From an uncultured Fusicatenibacter sp. (lineage in GTDB: Bacteria > Bacillota > Clostridia > Lachnospirales > Lachnospiraceae), in assembly GCA_902493585.1 (NCBI GenBank), contig CABUPZ010000087.1:1-9954 (forward strand): a DNA stretch of 9,954 bases. Direction: 5' to 3'. Positions 1 through 6,547 of this stretch are shown here, one piece after another. How positions within the stretch are numbered: the stretch's first letter is position 1; every line of letters starts with the position of its first letter. The translations under genes were made by a program, and so were the position numbers. Below the pieces are notes generated by a model. It had not been told where the DNA came from. It was given only the letters and a program-made list of their open reading frames with translations, and did not search any database.

Positions 1-1
1 G

Positions 2-826
2 ACGTATCGGAACTGGTTCGACAAGATCAACGGCCATTCCCCCATGGAGCTTGCGGTCAAAATGGGGGTTCCTCTGGAGAATGCGTCTTTGATGAGCCCG
101 GCGGCGGTAATCTGCAACAGTCTCATTGAGATGATGGACGCGGAGCAGATCTGGATTCCGGGCACGCACCTTGCACGGGGTCTGGCTTACGAATATGCGG
201 AAGAAAAGAAGCTGATCAAGGTCAGCCACAATTTTGAAAATGATATCCTGATGGCGGCGAAGAACATCGGCAAGCGATATGCGGTCAACCGTCCGCATAT
301 CCAGAACATAGATATGATCGCCACAGAACTGTTTGATTCCATGAAAAAGATCCATGGAATGGGTGCGCGGGAGCGTCTTTTGCTGAAGATTGCTGTCATG
401 CTCCACGATGTGGGAAAATATATCAGCCTGAACAATGCGGCGCTCTGTACCTATCATATTATCATGTCCAATGAAATCATCGGACTGTCTCATATGGAAC
501 GGGAAATGATCGCTCTGATCGCCCGTTACAATACGGCGCCGCTGCCGCAGTATGATCAGTTTGCACAGATATCGGCGATCAGTGAGCAGCAGTATCTGAA
601 GGTTGCCGAACTGACGGCGATCTTAAGGCTTGCCAATACACTGGATCGCAGCCATATGCAGAAGGTTCAGCAGGTACGGGCATCTCTTCGCGAGCGCGAA
701 CTGACGCTGAGCCTTACCGTCAACGGAGATTTCACGCTGGAGCAGGGGCTGTGCCGGGAAAAAATGGACTTTTTCTATGAGGTCTTCAGTGTGTGCCCGA
801 AATTGAAAGTCAAACGGCAAATGTAA
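2..826 (+). CDS. Ppx/GppA-family phosphatase, C-terminal part (5' end outside window)
   Basis: This is the 3' part of a gene that begins before the window; the frame is open from base 2 and an ATG at 44 is only internal. The family hydrolyses polyphosphate (Ppx) or pppGpp (GppA) in the cytoplasm. What is visible is the C-terminal helical HD-type domain of the longer Ppx/GppA proteins, with the motif LHDVGKYI around bases 400-424 and a helix reading LRLANTLDRSH near 624-656. The N-terminal actin-like ATPase fold that carries the catalytic site is not in the window. The gene ends in TAA only 12 bp before ppk1, and the ppk1 ribosome-binding site overlaps that stop, so the two are probably co-transcribed. 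Pairing with a polyphosphate kinase favours exopolyphosphatase over a purely GppA role, but the sequence alone cannot decide this. A promoter is not visible. Confidence 0.85.
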   Translation, partial: TYRNWFDKINGHSPMELAVKMGVPLENASLMSPAAVICNSLIEMMDAEQIWIPGTHLARGLAYEYAEEKKLIKVSHNFENDILMAAKNIGKRYAVNRPHIQNIDMIATELFDSMKKIHGMGARERLLLKIAVMLHDVGKYISLNNAALCTYHIIMSNEIIGLSHMEREMIALIARYNTAPLPQYDQFAQISAISEQQYLKVAELTAILRLANTLDRSHMQKVQQVRASLRERELTLSLTVNGDFTLEQGLCREKMDFFYEVFSVCPKLKVKRQM

Positions 827-838
827 GGAGGAGCAGAG

Positions 839-3043
839 ATGGATTACGATTATACGCCATATACCAAACCGGAATATTACCGGAACCGTGAACTGAGCTG
901 GCTGAGTTTTAACGAGCGGGTACTCAGCGAGGCGAGAGATAAGAACATTCCGCTGTTCGAGCGGCTGAAATTTCTGAGTATCACATCGTCCAATCTGGAT
1001 GAATTTCATATGATCCGTGTGGCATCCCTGAAAGATATGGTGCATGCGGAATATACGAAACCGGATATCGCCGGGATGACGCCGAAGGAACAGCTGAAAG
1101 CGATCAGCGAAAAGACACATGAAATGGTTCAGGTACAGTACAGCACTTATAACCGTTCTCTGCTTCCGGCTTTGGCACATGTCGGGCTGAATATCATCAG
1201 TTCCCACGAGGCGCTGACACCGGAGCAGGCGGCTTATGTGGATGAATATTTCGAGGAAAATATTTACCCTGTGCTGACGCCGATGGCGATGGATTCCTCC
1301 CGCCCGTTTCCTCTGATCCGCAACAAGACACTGAACATCGGTGCGCTGATCCAGAAAAAAGACAGTGTACTCAGTGCGAAGACGGAAAAGAAGGAAGGAA
1401 AAAAAGAAGACAATAAAAAGGGAAAAGCAGAGCTGGAATTTGCGACGGTCCAGGTTCCGTCGGTGCTGCCACGGTTTATTACTCTTCCCGCAAAGGAAGG
1501 GGAAGGCTGCAATGTCATCCTTCTGGAAGAGATCATCGAGCGGAATATCGGAAAGCTGTTTCTCAGCTACGATGTTGTGTGCGCGCATCCGTACCGCGTC
1601 ATGAGAAATGCCGATCTGTCCATCGATGAGGACGATGCGGCGGATCTGCTGAAAGAGATTCAGAAACAGCTGAAGAAACGTCAGTGGGGCGAGGTCATCC
1701 GTCTTGAGGTGGAAGAAAAGATCGACAAGCGGCTGCTGAAGATCCTGAAACATGAGTTTGCGATCGGAGATGAGGATATTTTCTTCATTCCGGGACCGGT
1801 GGATCTGACATTCCTGATGAAGATGTATGGCCTGGAAGGCTTTGAAAAATACAAGACTCCGAAATATACACCGGCAGCGGTTCCGGCACTGCAGAACGAG
1901 GATGATATTTTCACCAACATCCGGAAGGGAGATATCCTTCTGCATCATCCGTATCAGAGTTTCGATCCTGTCGTACAGTTTGTGAAGCAGGCGGCAAAGG
2001 ACCCGAATGTACTGGCGATCAAACAGACCCTCTACCGGGTCAGCGGAAATTCTCCGATCATTGCAGCCCTGGCGCAGGCGGCGGAGAATGGCAAGCAGGT
2101 ATCGGTTCTTGTGGAACTGAAAGCCCGTTTTGACGAGGAGAATAACATTGTCTGGGCGAAAATGCTGGAAAAAGCAGGATGTCATGTGATTTACGGTTTG
2201 CTGGGCCTGAAGACCCACAGCAAGATCACCCTTGTCGTGCGCAGAGAGGAAACGGGAATCCGCAGGTACGTTCATCTGGGAACCGGAAACTACAACGATT
2301 CCACTGCGAAGCTTTATACAGACTGTGGACTTCTCACCTGCGACGCAAGAATCGGAGAGGATGCCACTGCGGTCTTCAATATGCTGTCCGGATATTCCGA
2401 GCCGGAGAGCTGGAACAAACTGGTGGTGGCGCCGCTTTGGATGCGTGACCGGTTCCTGCATCTGATCGCCATGGAGGAGGCAAACGCCCGGAAAGGCCAG
2501 AAAGCCCATATCGTGGCAAAGATGAATTCTCTGTGTGACTGTGGAATTATTGCGGCATTGTACCGGGCGGCAGCGGCAGGCGTGAAGATTGACCTGATCA
2601 TCCGCGGAATCTGTTGCCTGAAAGTAGGAATCCCGGGTATCAGCGAAAATATTACCGTCCGCTCCATCGTCGGAAATTTCCTGGAGCATGCGCGGATCTT
2701 CTATTTCTACAGCAATGGCAGTGAGGAAGTGTACATGGGAAGCGCGGACTGGATGCCGCGAAACCTGGATAAACGGGTGGAGATCGTATTCCCGGTGGAA
2801 GATGAGAAGATCAAAAAAGAAGTCATGCATATTCTGGAGATTCAGATGGAGGACAATGTCAAAGCCCATATTCTTCAGCCGGATGGAAGCTATGAAAAGA
2901 TCGACAAACGGGGCAAGACCCTGATCTGTTCCCAGGACTACTTCTGCGAGGAAGCGACGAGAAAAGCCCAGGTGGTTCTGGAACCGGCGGACACCCGTGT
3001 GTTCCGGCCGGCGGAGCCGTTGGAGGAAAGGAGAGACAGCTGA
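839..3043 (+). CDS. ppk1: Polyphosphate kinase 1
   Basis: PPK1 reversibly transfers the terminal phosphate of ATP to a growing polyphosphate chain. The protein is 734 aa, slightly longer than the roughly 690-720 aa usual for the family. The N-terminal segment has RNRELSWLSFNERVLSEA (about 16-32) and SNLDEFHMIR (51-60), whose Asn belongs to the ATP-contacting region. The catalytic core has THSK with His460, then HLGTGNYN with His479. The 19-residue spacing matches His435 and His454 of the E. coli enzyme, so His460 is the likely phosphorylated residue. Conserved YTD and LLTCDA follow. The C-terminal domain ends in a short acidic and basic tail. Residues about 172-198 are an unusually lysine/glutamate-rich stretch. 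The start is set by TAAGGAGG at 824-831. The gene follows a ppx-type gene by 12 bp and overlaps a small ORF by one base. No active-site loss or frameshift was seen. Confidence 0.97.
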   Translation: MDYDYTPYTKPEYYRNRELSWLSFNERVLSEARDKNIPLFERLKFLSITSSNLDEFHMIRVASLKDMVHAEYTKPDIAGMTPKEQLKAISEKTHEMVQVQYSTYNRSLLPALAHVGLNIISSHEALTPEQAAYVDEYFEENIYPVLTPMAMDSSRPFPLIRNKTLNIGALIQKKDSVLSAKTEKKEGKKEDNKKGKAELEFATVQVPSVLPRFITLPAKEGEGCNVILLEEIIERNIGKLFLSYDVVCAHPYRVMRNADLSIDEDDAADLLKEIQKQLKKRQWGEVIRLEVEEKIDKRLLKILKHEFAIGDEDIFFIPGPVDLTFLMKMYGLEGFEKYKTPKYTPAAVPALQNEDDIFTNIRKGDILLHHPYQSFDPVVQFVKQAAKDPNVLAIKQTLYRVSGNSPIIAALAQAAENGKQVSVLVELKARFDEENNIVWAKMLEKAGCHVIYGLLGLKTHSKITLVVRREETGIRRYVHLGTGNYNDSTAKLYTDCGLLTCDARIGEDATAVFNMLSGYSEPESWNKLVVAPLWMRDRFLHLIAMEEANARKGQKAHIVAKMNSLCDCGIIAALYRAAAAGVKIDLIIRGICCLKVGIPGISENITVRSIVGNFLEHARIFYFYSNGSEEVYMGSADWMPRNLDKRVEIVFPVEDEKIKKEVMHILEIQMEDNVKAHILQPDGSYEKIDKRGKTLICSQDYFCEEATRKAQVVLEPADTRVFRPAEPLEERRDS

Positions 3044-3174
3044 TGACGGAAAAAGAATATATCCGCATGGGTCTGGAAGGAGCCGGACCTTTGAAACTGA
3101 TCCTGTGTGGTTCTGTGGAAGAAAAAGAGATGGATAAAATCGGCGTAGTGTCTGTGGTTTGGGCGACGCTCTAG
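3043..3174 (+). CDS. Small ORF overlapping the ppk1 stop, 43 aa, unknown
   Basis: The start codon shares a base with the ppk1 stop (ATGA arrangement), and the ppk1 tail carries GGAAAGGAGAG about 8 nt upstream as a plausible ribosome-binding site. The predicted product is 43 aa, begins MTEKEYIRMGLEGAGP, continues with a short hydrophobic run LKLILCG (about 18-24) and an acidic segment EEKEMDK, and ends VVWATL. I do not recognise a family. The translational coupling and the terminator 21 bp after the stop make expression likely if the operon reaches this point. It could be a real small protein, or the surviving N-terminus of a longer third operon gene cut off by a deletion or frameshift. The last residues look less protein-like than the first 37, which mildly favours a remnant. 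The product is too short to assign a function. Confidence 0.4.
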   Translation: MTEKEYIRMGLEGAGPLKLILCGSVEEKEMDKIGVVSVVWATL

Positions 3175-3195
3175 TTTAATTGAAAGAAATAACAA

Positions 3196-3239
3196 CAATA
3201 GAAAAGCATCTGTCGGAAATGGCAGGTGCTTTTCTATTG
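3196..3239. terminator. Bidirectional intrinsic terminator between ppk1 operon and merR
   Basis: The two 19-nt arms, 3196-3214 and 3221-3239, can pair along their full length with two G-U pairs and a 6-nt loop GGAAAT. The core GCATCTGTC/GGCAGGTGC is flanked by GAAAA on the left and TTTTC on the right, the usual layout for a terminator that works in both directions. It lies 21 bp after the small ORF on the + strand and 28 bp after the merR stop on the - strand, where the sequence beyond the hairpin is also T-rich. Confidence 0.85.
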
Positions 3240-3267
3240 CAGAAAATCCAGGCGGGGGGATTTTCAA

Positions 3268-4092
3268 TTAAGAAGAGCGGACGTAAAACATAATTTTCGT
3301 AATATACTCATTCTCGTCGTGCGTTGTAAGGTAGTCATTGATACAGAATTCATAAGAATCCGAAATAATCTCCAGGGAATGTGCCTCGCAATAGTCCAGA
3401 AGCTTCCGGTAAGAACGTCCGATGGACAGGTAATCACCGATGTGATAGATGCATGCACATTTCCCTGCGGGCAATTGCCGGATCCCGGAGACTTTGTCTG
3501 TTTTTTCGATGGGAAGAAAGGCGTGAGAAGCTTCGGTAAAACGTTCCTCCCTGATTTTTTGCAAAGGAACGATCACACCGCACTGAAAAAATACGGGCAG
3601 CTGCTGCTGGAAAGAGTCGGCAAAGCATTTCTTTGTTGCAATGCTGATTTCCCGCAGTGTGCAGGGTTCCTCCACCTCCTGAACCAGAAGATGCTGAACC
3701 GGTACGTCCTCCAGGATCACCGGGCTTTCCTTTTCCGTGTAGACGCGGGCATTTTCCATCTGTACACAGCGGTGCAGCAGACGGTTCCGGATCAGCCGCA
3801 GTTCCTGGATCTGGCGGTCAATGACTGTCAGCTGGTTTCGCAGGGCAACCAGGCTGCTGTCGATGTTGTAATGCTGCATATGGTCTTTGATCTCATTCAG
3901 GGAAAATCCGATTCTTTTCATAAGCAGGATGGTATCCAGATAGTCGATCTGGCTGGCGCTGTAGTAGCGGTAGCCATTGTTCGGGTCCACGTAGGCGGGA
4001 CGGAACAGGCCGATCTTATCGTAAAAGATCAGCGTCTGCTTGGAGATTTTCTGATATTTTGAAAGTTCTCCGATAGAAAATAAATGATCCAT
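3268..4092 (-). CDS. MerR-family regulator with GyrI-like ligand-binding domain
   Basis: A 274-aa transcription regulator of the BmrR/BltR type. The N-terminus (1-70) is a MerR winged helix: FSIGELSK, then TLIFYDKIGLF and NGYRYYSASQID, the pattern found across the family. A helix at about 78-112, rich in Leu, Gln and Arg, should form the antiparallel dimer coiled coil. Residues about 125-274 resemble the GyrI-like/AraC effector-binding fold, with ACIYHIGDY (213-221) and a C-terminal strand YEFCINDY (247-254) containing Glu248, where related proteins hold an acidic residue for cationic drugs. No cysteine pattern for metal sensing is evident. I chose the ATG at 4092, with AAGAGG 10 nt upstream (4103-4108), over longer in-frame starts that run through the promoter. 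It is divergent from a YitT-type gene across a MerR-type operator, so it probably controls that gene and itself. The ligand is unknown. Confidence 0.92.
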   Translation of the reverse strand: MDHLFSIGELSKYQKISKQTLIFYDKIGLFRPAYVDPNNGYRYYSASQIDYLDTILLMKRIGFSLNEIKDHMQHYNIDSSLVALRNQLTVIDRQIQELRLIRNRLLHRCVQMENARVYTEKESPVILEDVPVQHLLVQEVEEPCTLREISIATKKCFADSFQQQLPVFFQCGVIVPLQKIREERFTEASHAFLPIEKTDKVSGIRQLPAGKCACIYHIGDYLSIGRSYRKLLDYCEAHSLEIISDSYEFCINDYLTTHDENEYITKIMFYVRSS

Positions 4093-4106
4093 AGTGTTTC
4101 TGCCTC

Positions 4107-4137
4107 TTGACATTATAGTTACTATATTGTTTATTAT
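4107..4137 (+). promoter_or_regulatory. MerR-type promoter (19-bp spacer) for the YitT-family gene
   Basis: TTGACA at 4107-4112 is a perfect -35 box and TATTAT at 4132-4137 a good -10 box. They are separated by 19 bp rather than 17. The long spacer is the signature of promoters activated by MerR proteins, which twist the DNA to realign the two boxes. The start of transcription would be near 4144, about 30 nt before the ATG at 4175. Confidence 0.75.
4110..4130. promoter_or_regulatory. Predicted MerR operator dyad
   Basis: A 21-bp dyad centred on base 4120. The inner half-sites are TATAGT and ACTATA around a single T, with outer ACA and TGT also matching and only one mismatched pair between them. 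It sits between the -35 and -10 boxes of the + strand promoter, the usual place for a MerR dimer, and covers the -10 box of the merR promoter. Confidence 0.75.
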
Positions 4138-4149
4138 ATCCTGTGTCAA
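4121..4149 (-). promoter_or_regulatory. Promoter of the merR-family gene
   Basis: On the - strand TTGACA (4149-4144) and TATAGT (4126-4121) are separated by exactly 17 bp. Transcription would start near 4114, leaving a leader of about 22 nt with AAGAGG as ribosome-binding site. The -10 box is half of the predicted operator, so the regulator should block its own promoter when bound. Confidence 0.7.
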
Positions 4150-4174
4150 TAACGAAAGCAAGCAGGAGGTTTCT

Positions 4175-4819
4175 ATGCGAAAACAAATTGGTTCTGTCTC
4201 TGTACAAAGGCTGATGGCCGGACTTTCCTGGAGCAGGATCCTGTATATTACCATTGGAGCAGGTATCTGTTCGTTTGGTATCCACAATATTCATCAGCAG
4301 ACTGGCATCACCGAGGGAGGCGTGATCGGTATGATGCTTCTCATTGAGCACTGGCTGGGAGTCTCGCCGGCGTTTATCACACCGGTGCTGGATATGCTCT
4401 GTTATCTGCTGGCCTTCCGGTATCTGGGAGGGAGATTCATCAAAATATCCGCCATTTCTACTCTTGGAGTCTCACTGCTTTACAAAATCTGGGAACTGTT
4501 TCCGCCAATGCTGCCGGATCTGTCGGATTACCCGCTGGCGGCGGCCGTCCTGGGAGGTATTTTTGTGGGCGTCGGAGTAGGCATCATCGTGCGTCAGGGA
4601 GGTTCCAGCGGTGGAGACGATGCTCTGGCGCTGACCATTTCCCGTCTGACCCACTGGCGGCTGTCCCGCGCGTATCTGTTTACAGATTTCACGGTACTGG
4701 GACTGTCCCTGACTTATATCCCCGTTTCCCGGATCATATTTTCTCTGCTTACCGTTACGATTTCTTCGTATCTGATCGACCGCATACAGAATTTGAAAAT
4801 AAGGGAACCGTTCAGCTGA
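4175..4819 (+). CDS. YitT/DUF161-family integral membrane protein, short form
   Basis: A 214-aa hydrophobic protein with about five to six predicted membrane segments, near 22-38, 66-83, 90-108, 121-140 and 167-203. It carries the family hallmarks: a glycine-rich turn TGITEGGVIG (43-52), the loop RQGGSSGGDDALAL (140-153), and the following amphipathic region HWRLSRAYLFTDF. YitT proteins are conserved in Firmicutes, but their transported substrate or role is not firmly known. Typical members are about 280 aa and end in a soluble DUF2179 domain. This one stops right after the last membrane segment, so the domain is absent. The ATG at 4175 was chosen because of AGGAGG at 4164-4169; an upstream ATG at 4094 would lie in the promoter. 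It is divergent from a MerR-family gene and probably induced by it. Codon use is like the neighbours and no frameshift is evident. Confidence 0.85.
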   Translation: MRKQIGSVSVQRLMAGLSWSRILYITIGAGICSFGIHNIHQQTGITEGGVIGMMLLIEHWLGVSPAFITPVLDMLCYLLAFRYLGGRFIKISAISTLGVSLLYKIWELFPPMLPDLSDYPLAAAVLGGIFVGVGVGIIVRQGGSSGGDDALALTISRLTHWRLSRAYLFTDFTVLGLSLTYIPVSRIIFSLLTVTISSYLIDRIQNLKIREPFS

Positions 4820-4829
4820 CTGAACGGTT
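4806..4829 (+). terminator. Perfect 10-bp hairpin overlapping the YitT-gene stop
   Basis: AACCGTTCAG (4806-4815) and CTGAACGGTT (4820-4829) pair perfectly around a CTGA loop that contains the stop codon. No T-run follows directly, so on its own it is a weak terminator. It may protect the 3' end or act together with the next hairpin. Confidence 0.5.
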
Positions 4830-4831
4830 AC

Positions 4832-4857
4832 AAACAGGGGAACTGTTTCCTGTTTTT
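4832..4857 (+). terminator. Intrinsic terminator after the YitT-family gene
   Basis: AAACAGGGGA (4832-4841) can pair with TTTCCTGTTT (4846-4855) around an ACTG loop, using two G-U pairs, and is followed by TTCC within a T-rich run. It lies just before the promoter of the ABC-F gene and so separates the two transcription units. Confidence 0.6.
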
Positions 4858-4859
4858 CC

Positions 4860-4888
4860 TTGCCATAGCGGTATGGTTCATGTAAAAT
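4860..4888 (+). promoter_or_regulatory. Promoter of the ABC-F/nucleotidyltransferase operon
   Basis: TTGCCA (4860-4865) and TAAAAT (4883-4888) are separated by exactly 17 bp, a strong match to a housekeeping sigma-factor promoter. The spacer and -35 box contain the dyad CCATA-GCGG-TATGG (4863-4876), which might be a regulator site or chance. Transcription would begin near 4895, giving a leader of about 72 nt. Confidence 0.65.
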
Positions 4889-4903
4889 GGTGACGATACC
4901 GGA

Positions 4904-4949
4904 GTGTGGGGGCGCGACGGAATGGATATCCCCTGCGCGCCGGGCACAT
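4904..4949 (+). promoter_or_regulatory. Possible structured leader upstream of the ABC-F gene
   Basis: In the transcript GGCGCG (4911-4916) can pair with CGCGCC (4936-4941), and below an internal loop GTGTG (4904-4908) can pair with CACAT (4945-4949). The hairpin ends only 4 nt before the ribosome-binding site AAGGAG (4954-4959). An alternative pairing of the G-run 4908-4912 with the C-run 4930-4933 is possible. The reading frame is open in frame with the ABC-F gene through this leader, but there is no convincing start with its own ribosome-binding site. Function is a guess: translational or attenuation control. Confidence 0.35.
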
Positions 4950-4966
4950 GGATAAGGAGAAAAAGA

Positions 4967-6523
4967 ATGAGTATTTTAAATGTAGAGCACCTGTCTCACG
5001 GATTTGGAGACAGGGCAATTTTTGAAGATGTTTCCTTTCGTCTGCTGAAGGGTGAGCATATCGGACTGATCGGAGCCAACGGTGAGGGAAAATCCACGTT
5101 TATGAGCGTGATCACCGGAAAGCTGATGCCGGACGAAGGCAAGGTTGAATGGGCGAAAAATGTGCGGGTCGGTTATCTGGACCAGCATACGGTTTTGGAG
5201 CGCGGAATGACGGTGCGGGATGTACTGAAAAGTGCGTTTGCCTGGCTTCTGGAGCTTGAGGAGGAGATGAATCAGATTTGTGACCGGATGGGCGAGGCGT
5301 CGGAACAGGAACTGGAAGAAATGATGGAGACCCTGGGGACGATCCAGGATACCCTGACGATGCATGATTTTTATGTGATCGATTCCAAGGTGGAGGAAGT
5401 GGCAAGAGCGCTTGGACTCAATGACATCGGCCTGGACCGGGACGTGGAGGAACTGAGCGGCGGGCAGAGAACGAAAATCCTTCTCGGCAAACTGCTGCTG
5501 GAAAAACCGGATATCCTGCTTCTGGACGAGCCGACCAACTATCTGGATGTGGAACATATCAGCTGGCTGACCCGGTATCTGCAGGAGTATGAAAATGCGT
5601 TTATCCTGATTTCCCATGATATTCCGTTCCTGAACAGCGTTGTCAATCTCATCTACCATATGGAGAATAAGGAATTGAACCGATATGTCGGCGATTACGA
5701 CCATTTTCTGGAAGTCTATGAAGTAAAGAAAGCGCAGAAAGAAGCGGCGTACCGCCGCCAGCAGCAGGAGATCAGCGAACTGAAAGATTTTGTGGCGCGG
5801 AACAAAGCCCGTGTATCCACAAGAAATATGGCTATGTCCCGGCAGAAAAAGCTAGATAAGATGGATGTGATCGAATTGGCGAAGGAAAAGCCGAAGCCGG
5901 AATTCCACTTTAAAACAGCCCGTACGCCGGGACGGTTTGTGGTGACCGCAGAGGATCTGGTCATCGGATACGACTCACCGCTGTCCAAGCCGCTGAACTT
6001 TGTAGTGGAGCGCGGGGAAAAGATCGTTCTGACCGGAGCCAACGGAATCGGAAAGACGACGCTGCTGAAAAGCATTCTGGGACGGATCCCTTCGCTGGAG
6101 GGAAGCGTGGTTTTGGGAGAGTATCTGGAGACCGGTTACTTTGAGCAGGAGATGGCAAAAGGAAACACCAACACCTGTATCCAGGAAATCTGGGAGGAGT
6201 TTCCGTCCTACACCCAGTATGAGGTGCGTTCCGCCCTTGCGAAATGCGGCCTGACGACCCAGCACATCGAGAGCCTGGTGCGGGTACTGAGCGGCGGTGA
6301 GCAGGCGAAGGTGCGGCTGTGCAAGATCCTGAACCGGGAGACCAATCTGCTGATCCTGGACGAGCCGACCAATCACCTGGACGTGGATGCCAAAGAGGAG
6401 CTGAAGCGTGCGCTGAAAGAATATAAGGGCACGATCCTGATGGTCTGCCATGAGCCGGAATTTTACCAGGGTCTTGCAACGTCCGTCTGGGATTGTTCGG
6501 AGTGGACGACAAAAATTATCTGA
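4967..6523 (+). CDS. ABC-F family ATPase (ribosome-associated type)
   Basis: A 518-aa protein with two nucleotide-binding domains and no membrane segments, the layout of ABC-F proteins that bind the ribosomal E site and act in translation or antibiotic protection. Domain 1 has Walker A GANGEGKST (36-44), signature LSGGQ (163-167), Walker B ILLLDEPTNYLD (183-194) and H-loop SHD (216-218). Domain 2 has GANGIGKTT (357-365), LSGGE (441-445), LLILDEPTNHLD (461-472) and His495 in CHE instead of SHD. Between them is a charged, helical linker at about 245-320, the P-site-tRNA-interaction region that sets specificity. A helical arm insert occupies about 90-135. The ATG at 4967 is set by AAGGAG 7 nt upstream; the frame is open further upstream but starts there lack a good site. 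All catalytic motifs look intact. The subgroup cannot be fixed by eye, so housekeeping and resistance roles both remain possible. It probably shares a transcript with the nucleotidyltransferase gene 24 bp downstream. Confidence 0.9.
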   Translation: MSILNVEHLSHGFGDRAIFEDVSFRLLKGEHIGLIGANGEGKSTFMSVITGKLMPDEGKVEWAKNVRVGYLDQHTVLERGMTVRDVLKSAFAWLLELEEEMNQICDRMGEASEQELEEMMETLGTIQDTLTMHDFYVIDSKVEEVARALGLNDIGLDRDVEELSGGQRTKILLGKLLLEKPDILLLDEPTNYLDVEHISWLTRYLQEYENAFILISHDIPFLNSVVNLIYHMENKELNRYVGDYDHFLEVYEVKKAQKEAAYRRQQQEISELKDFVARNKARVSTRNMAMSRQKKLDKMDVIELAKEKPKPEFHFKTARTPGRFVVTAEDLVIGYDSPLSKPLNFVVERGEKIVLTGANGIGKTTLLKSILGRIPSLEGSVVLGEYLETGYFEQEMAKGNTNTCIQEIWEEFPSYTQYEVRSALAKCGLTTQHIESLVRVLSGGEQAKVRLCKILNRETNLLILDEPTNHLDVDAKEELKRALKEYKGTILMVCHEPEFYQGLATSVWDCSEWTTKII

Positions 6524-6547
6524 TAAGAAAAAGGGAGGGTTTTTACC

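Noticed and set aside
623..2869. 748-codon open frame on the - strand opposite ppk1
   Set aside because: It is antisense to the well-supported ppk1 gene, rich in His, Arg, Phe and Cys as expected for a mirror frame of a coding strand, and matches no family.
3226..4062. 278-codon open frame on the + strand opposite the merR-type gene
   Set aside because: The opposite strand encodes a complete MerR-family protein with its own promoter, and this frame would start inside the terminator hairpin.
4093..4287. Longer start for the merR-type protein adding 65 residues
   Set aside because: The extension would run through the promoter and operator and into the YitT-type gene, and MerR proteins normally begin a few residues before the FSIGEL motif.
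4904..4966. Extended N-terminus of the ABC-F protein from GTG 4904 or ATG 4922
   Set aside because: Neither has a good ribosome-binding site, whereas ATG 4967 has AAGGAG at the right distance and begins at the usual ABC-F N-terminus.
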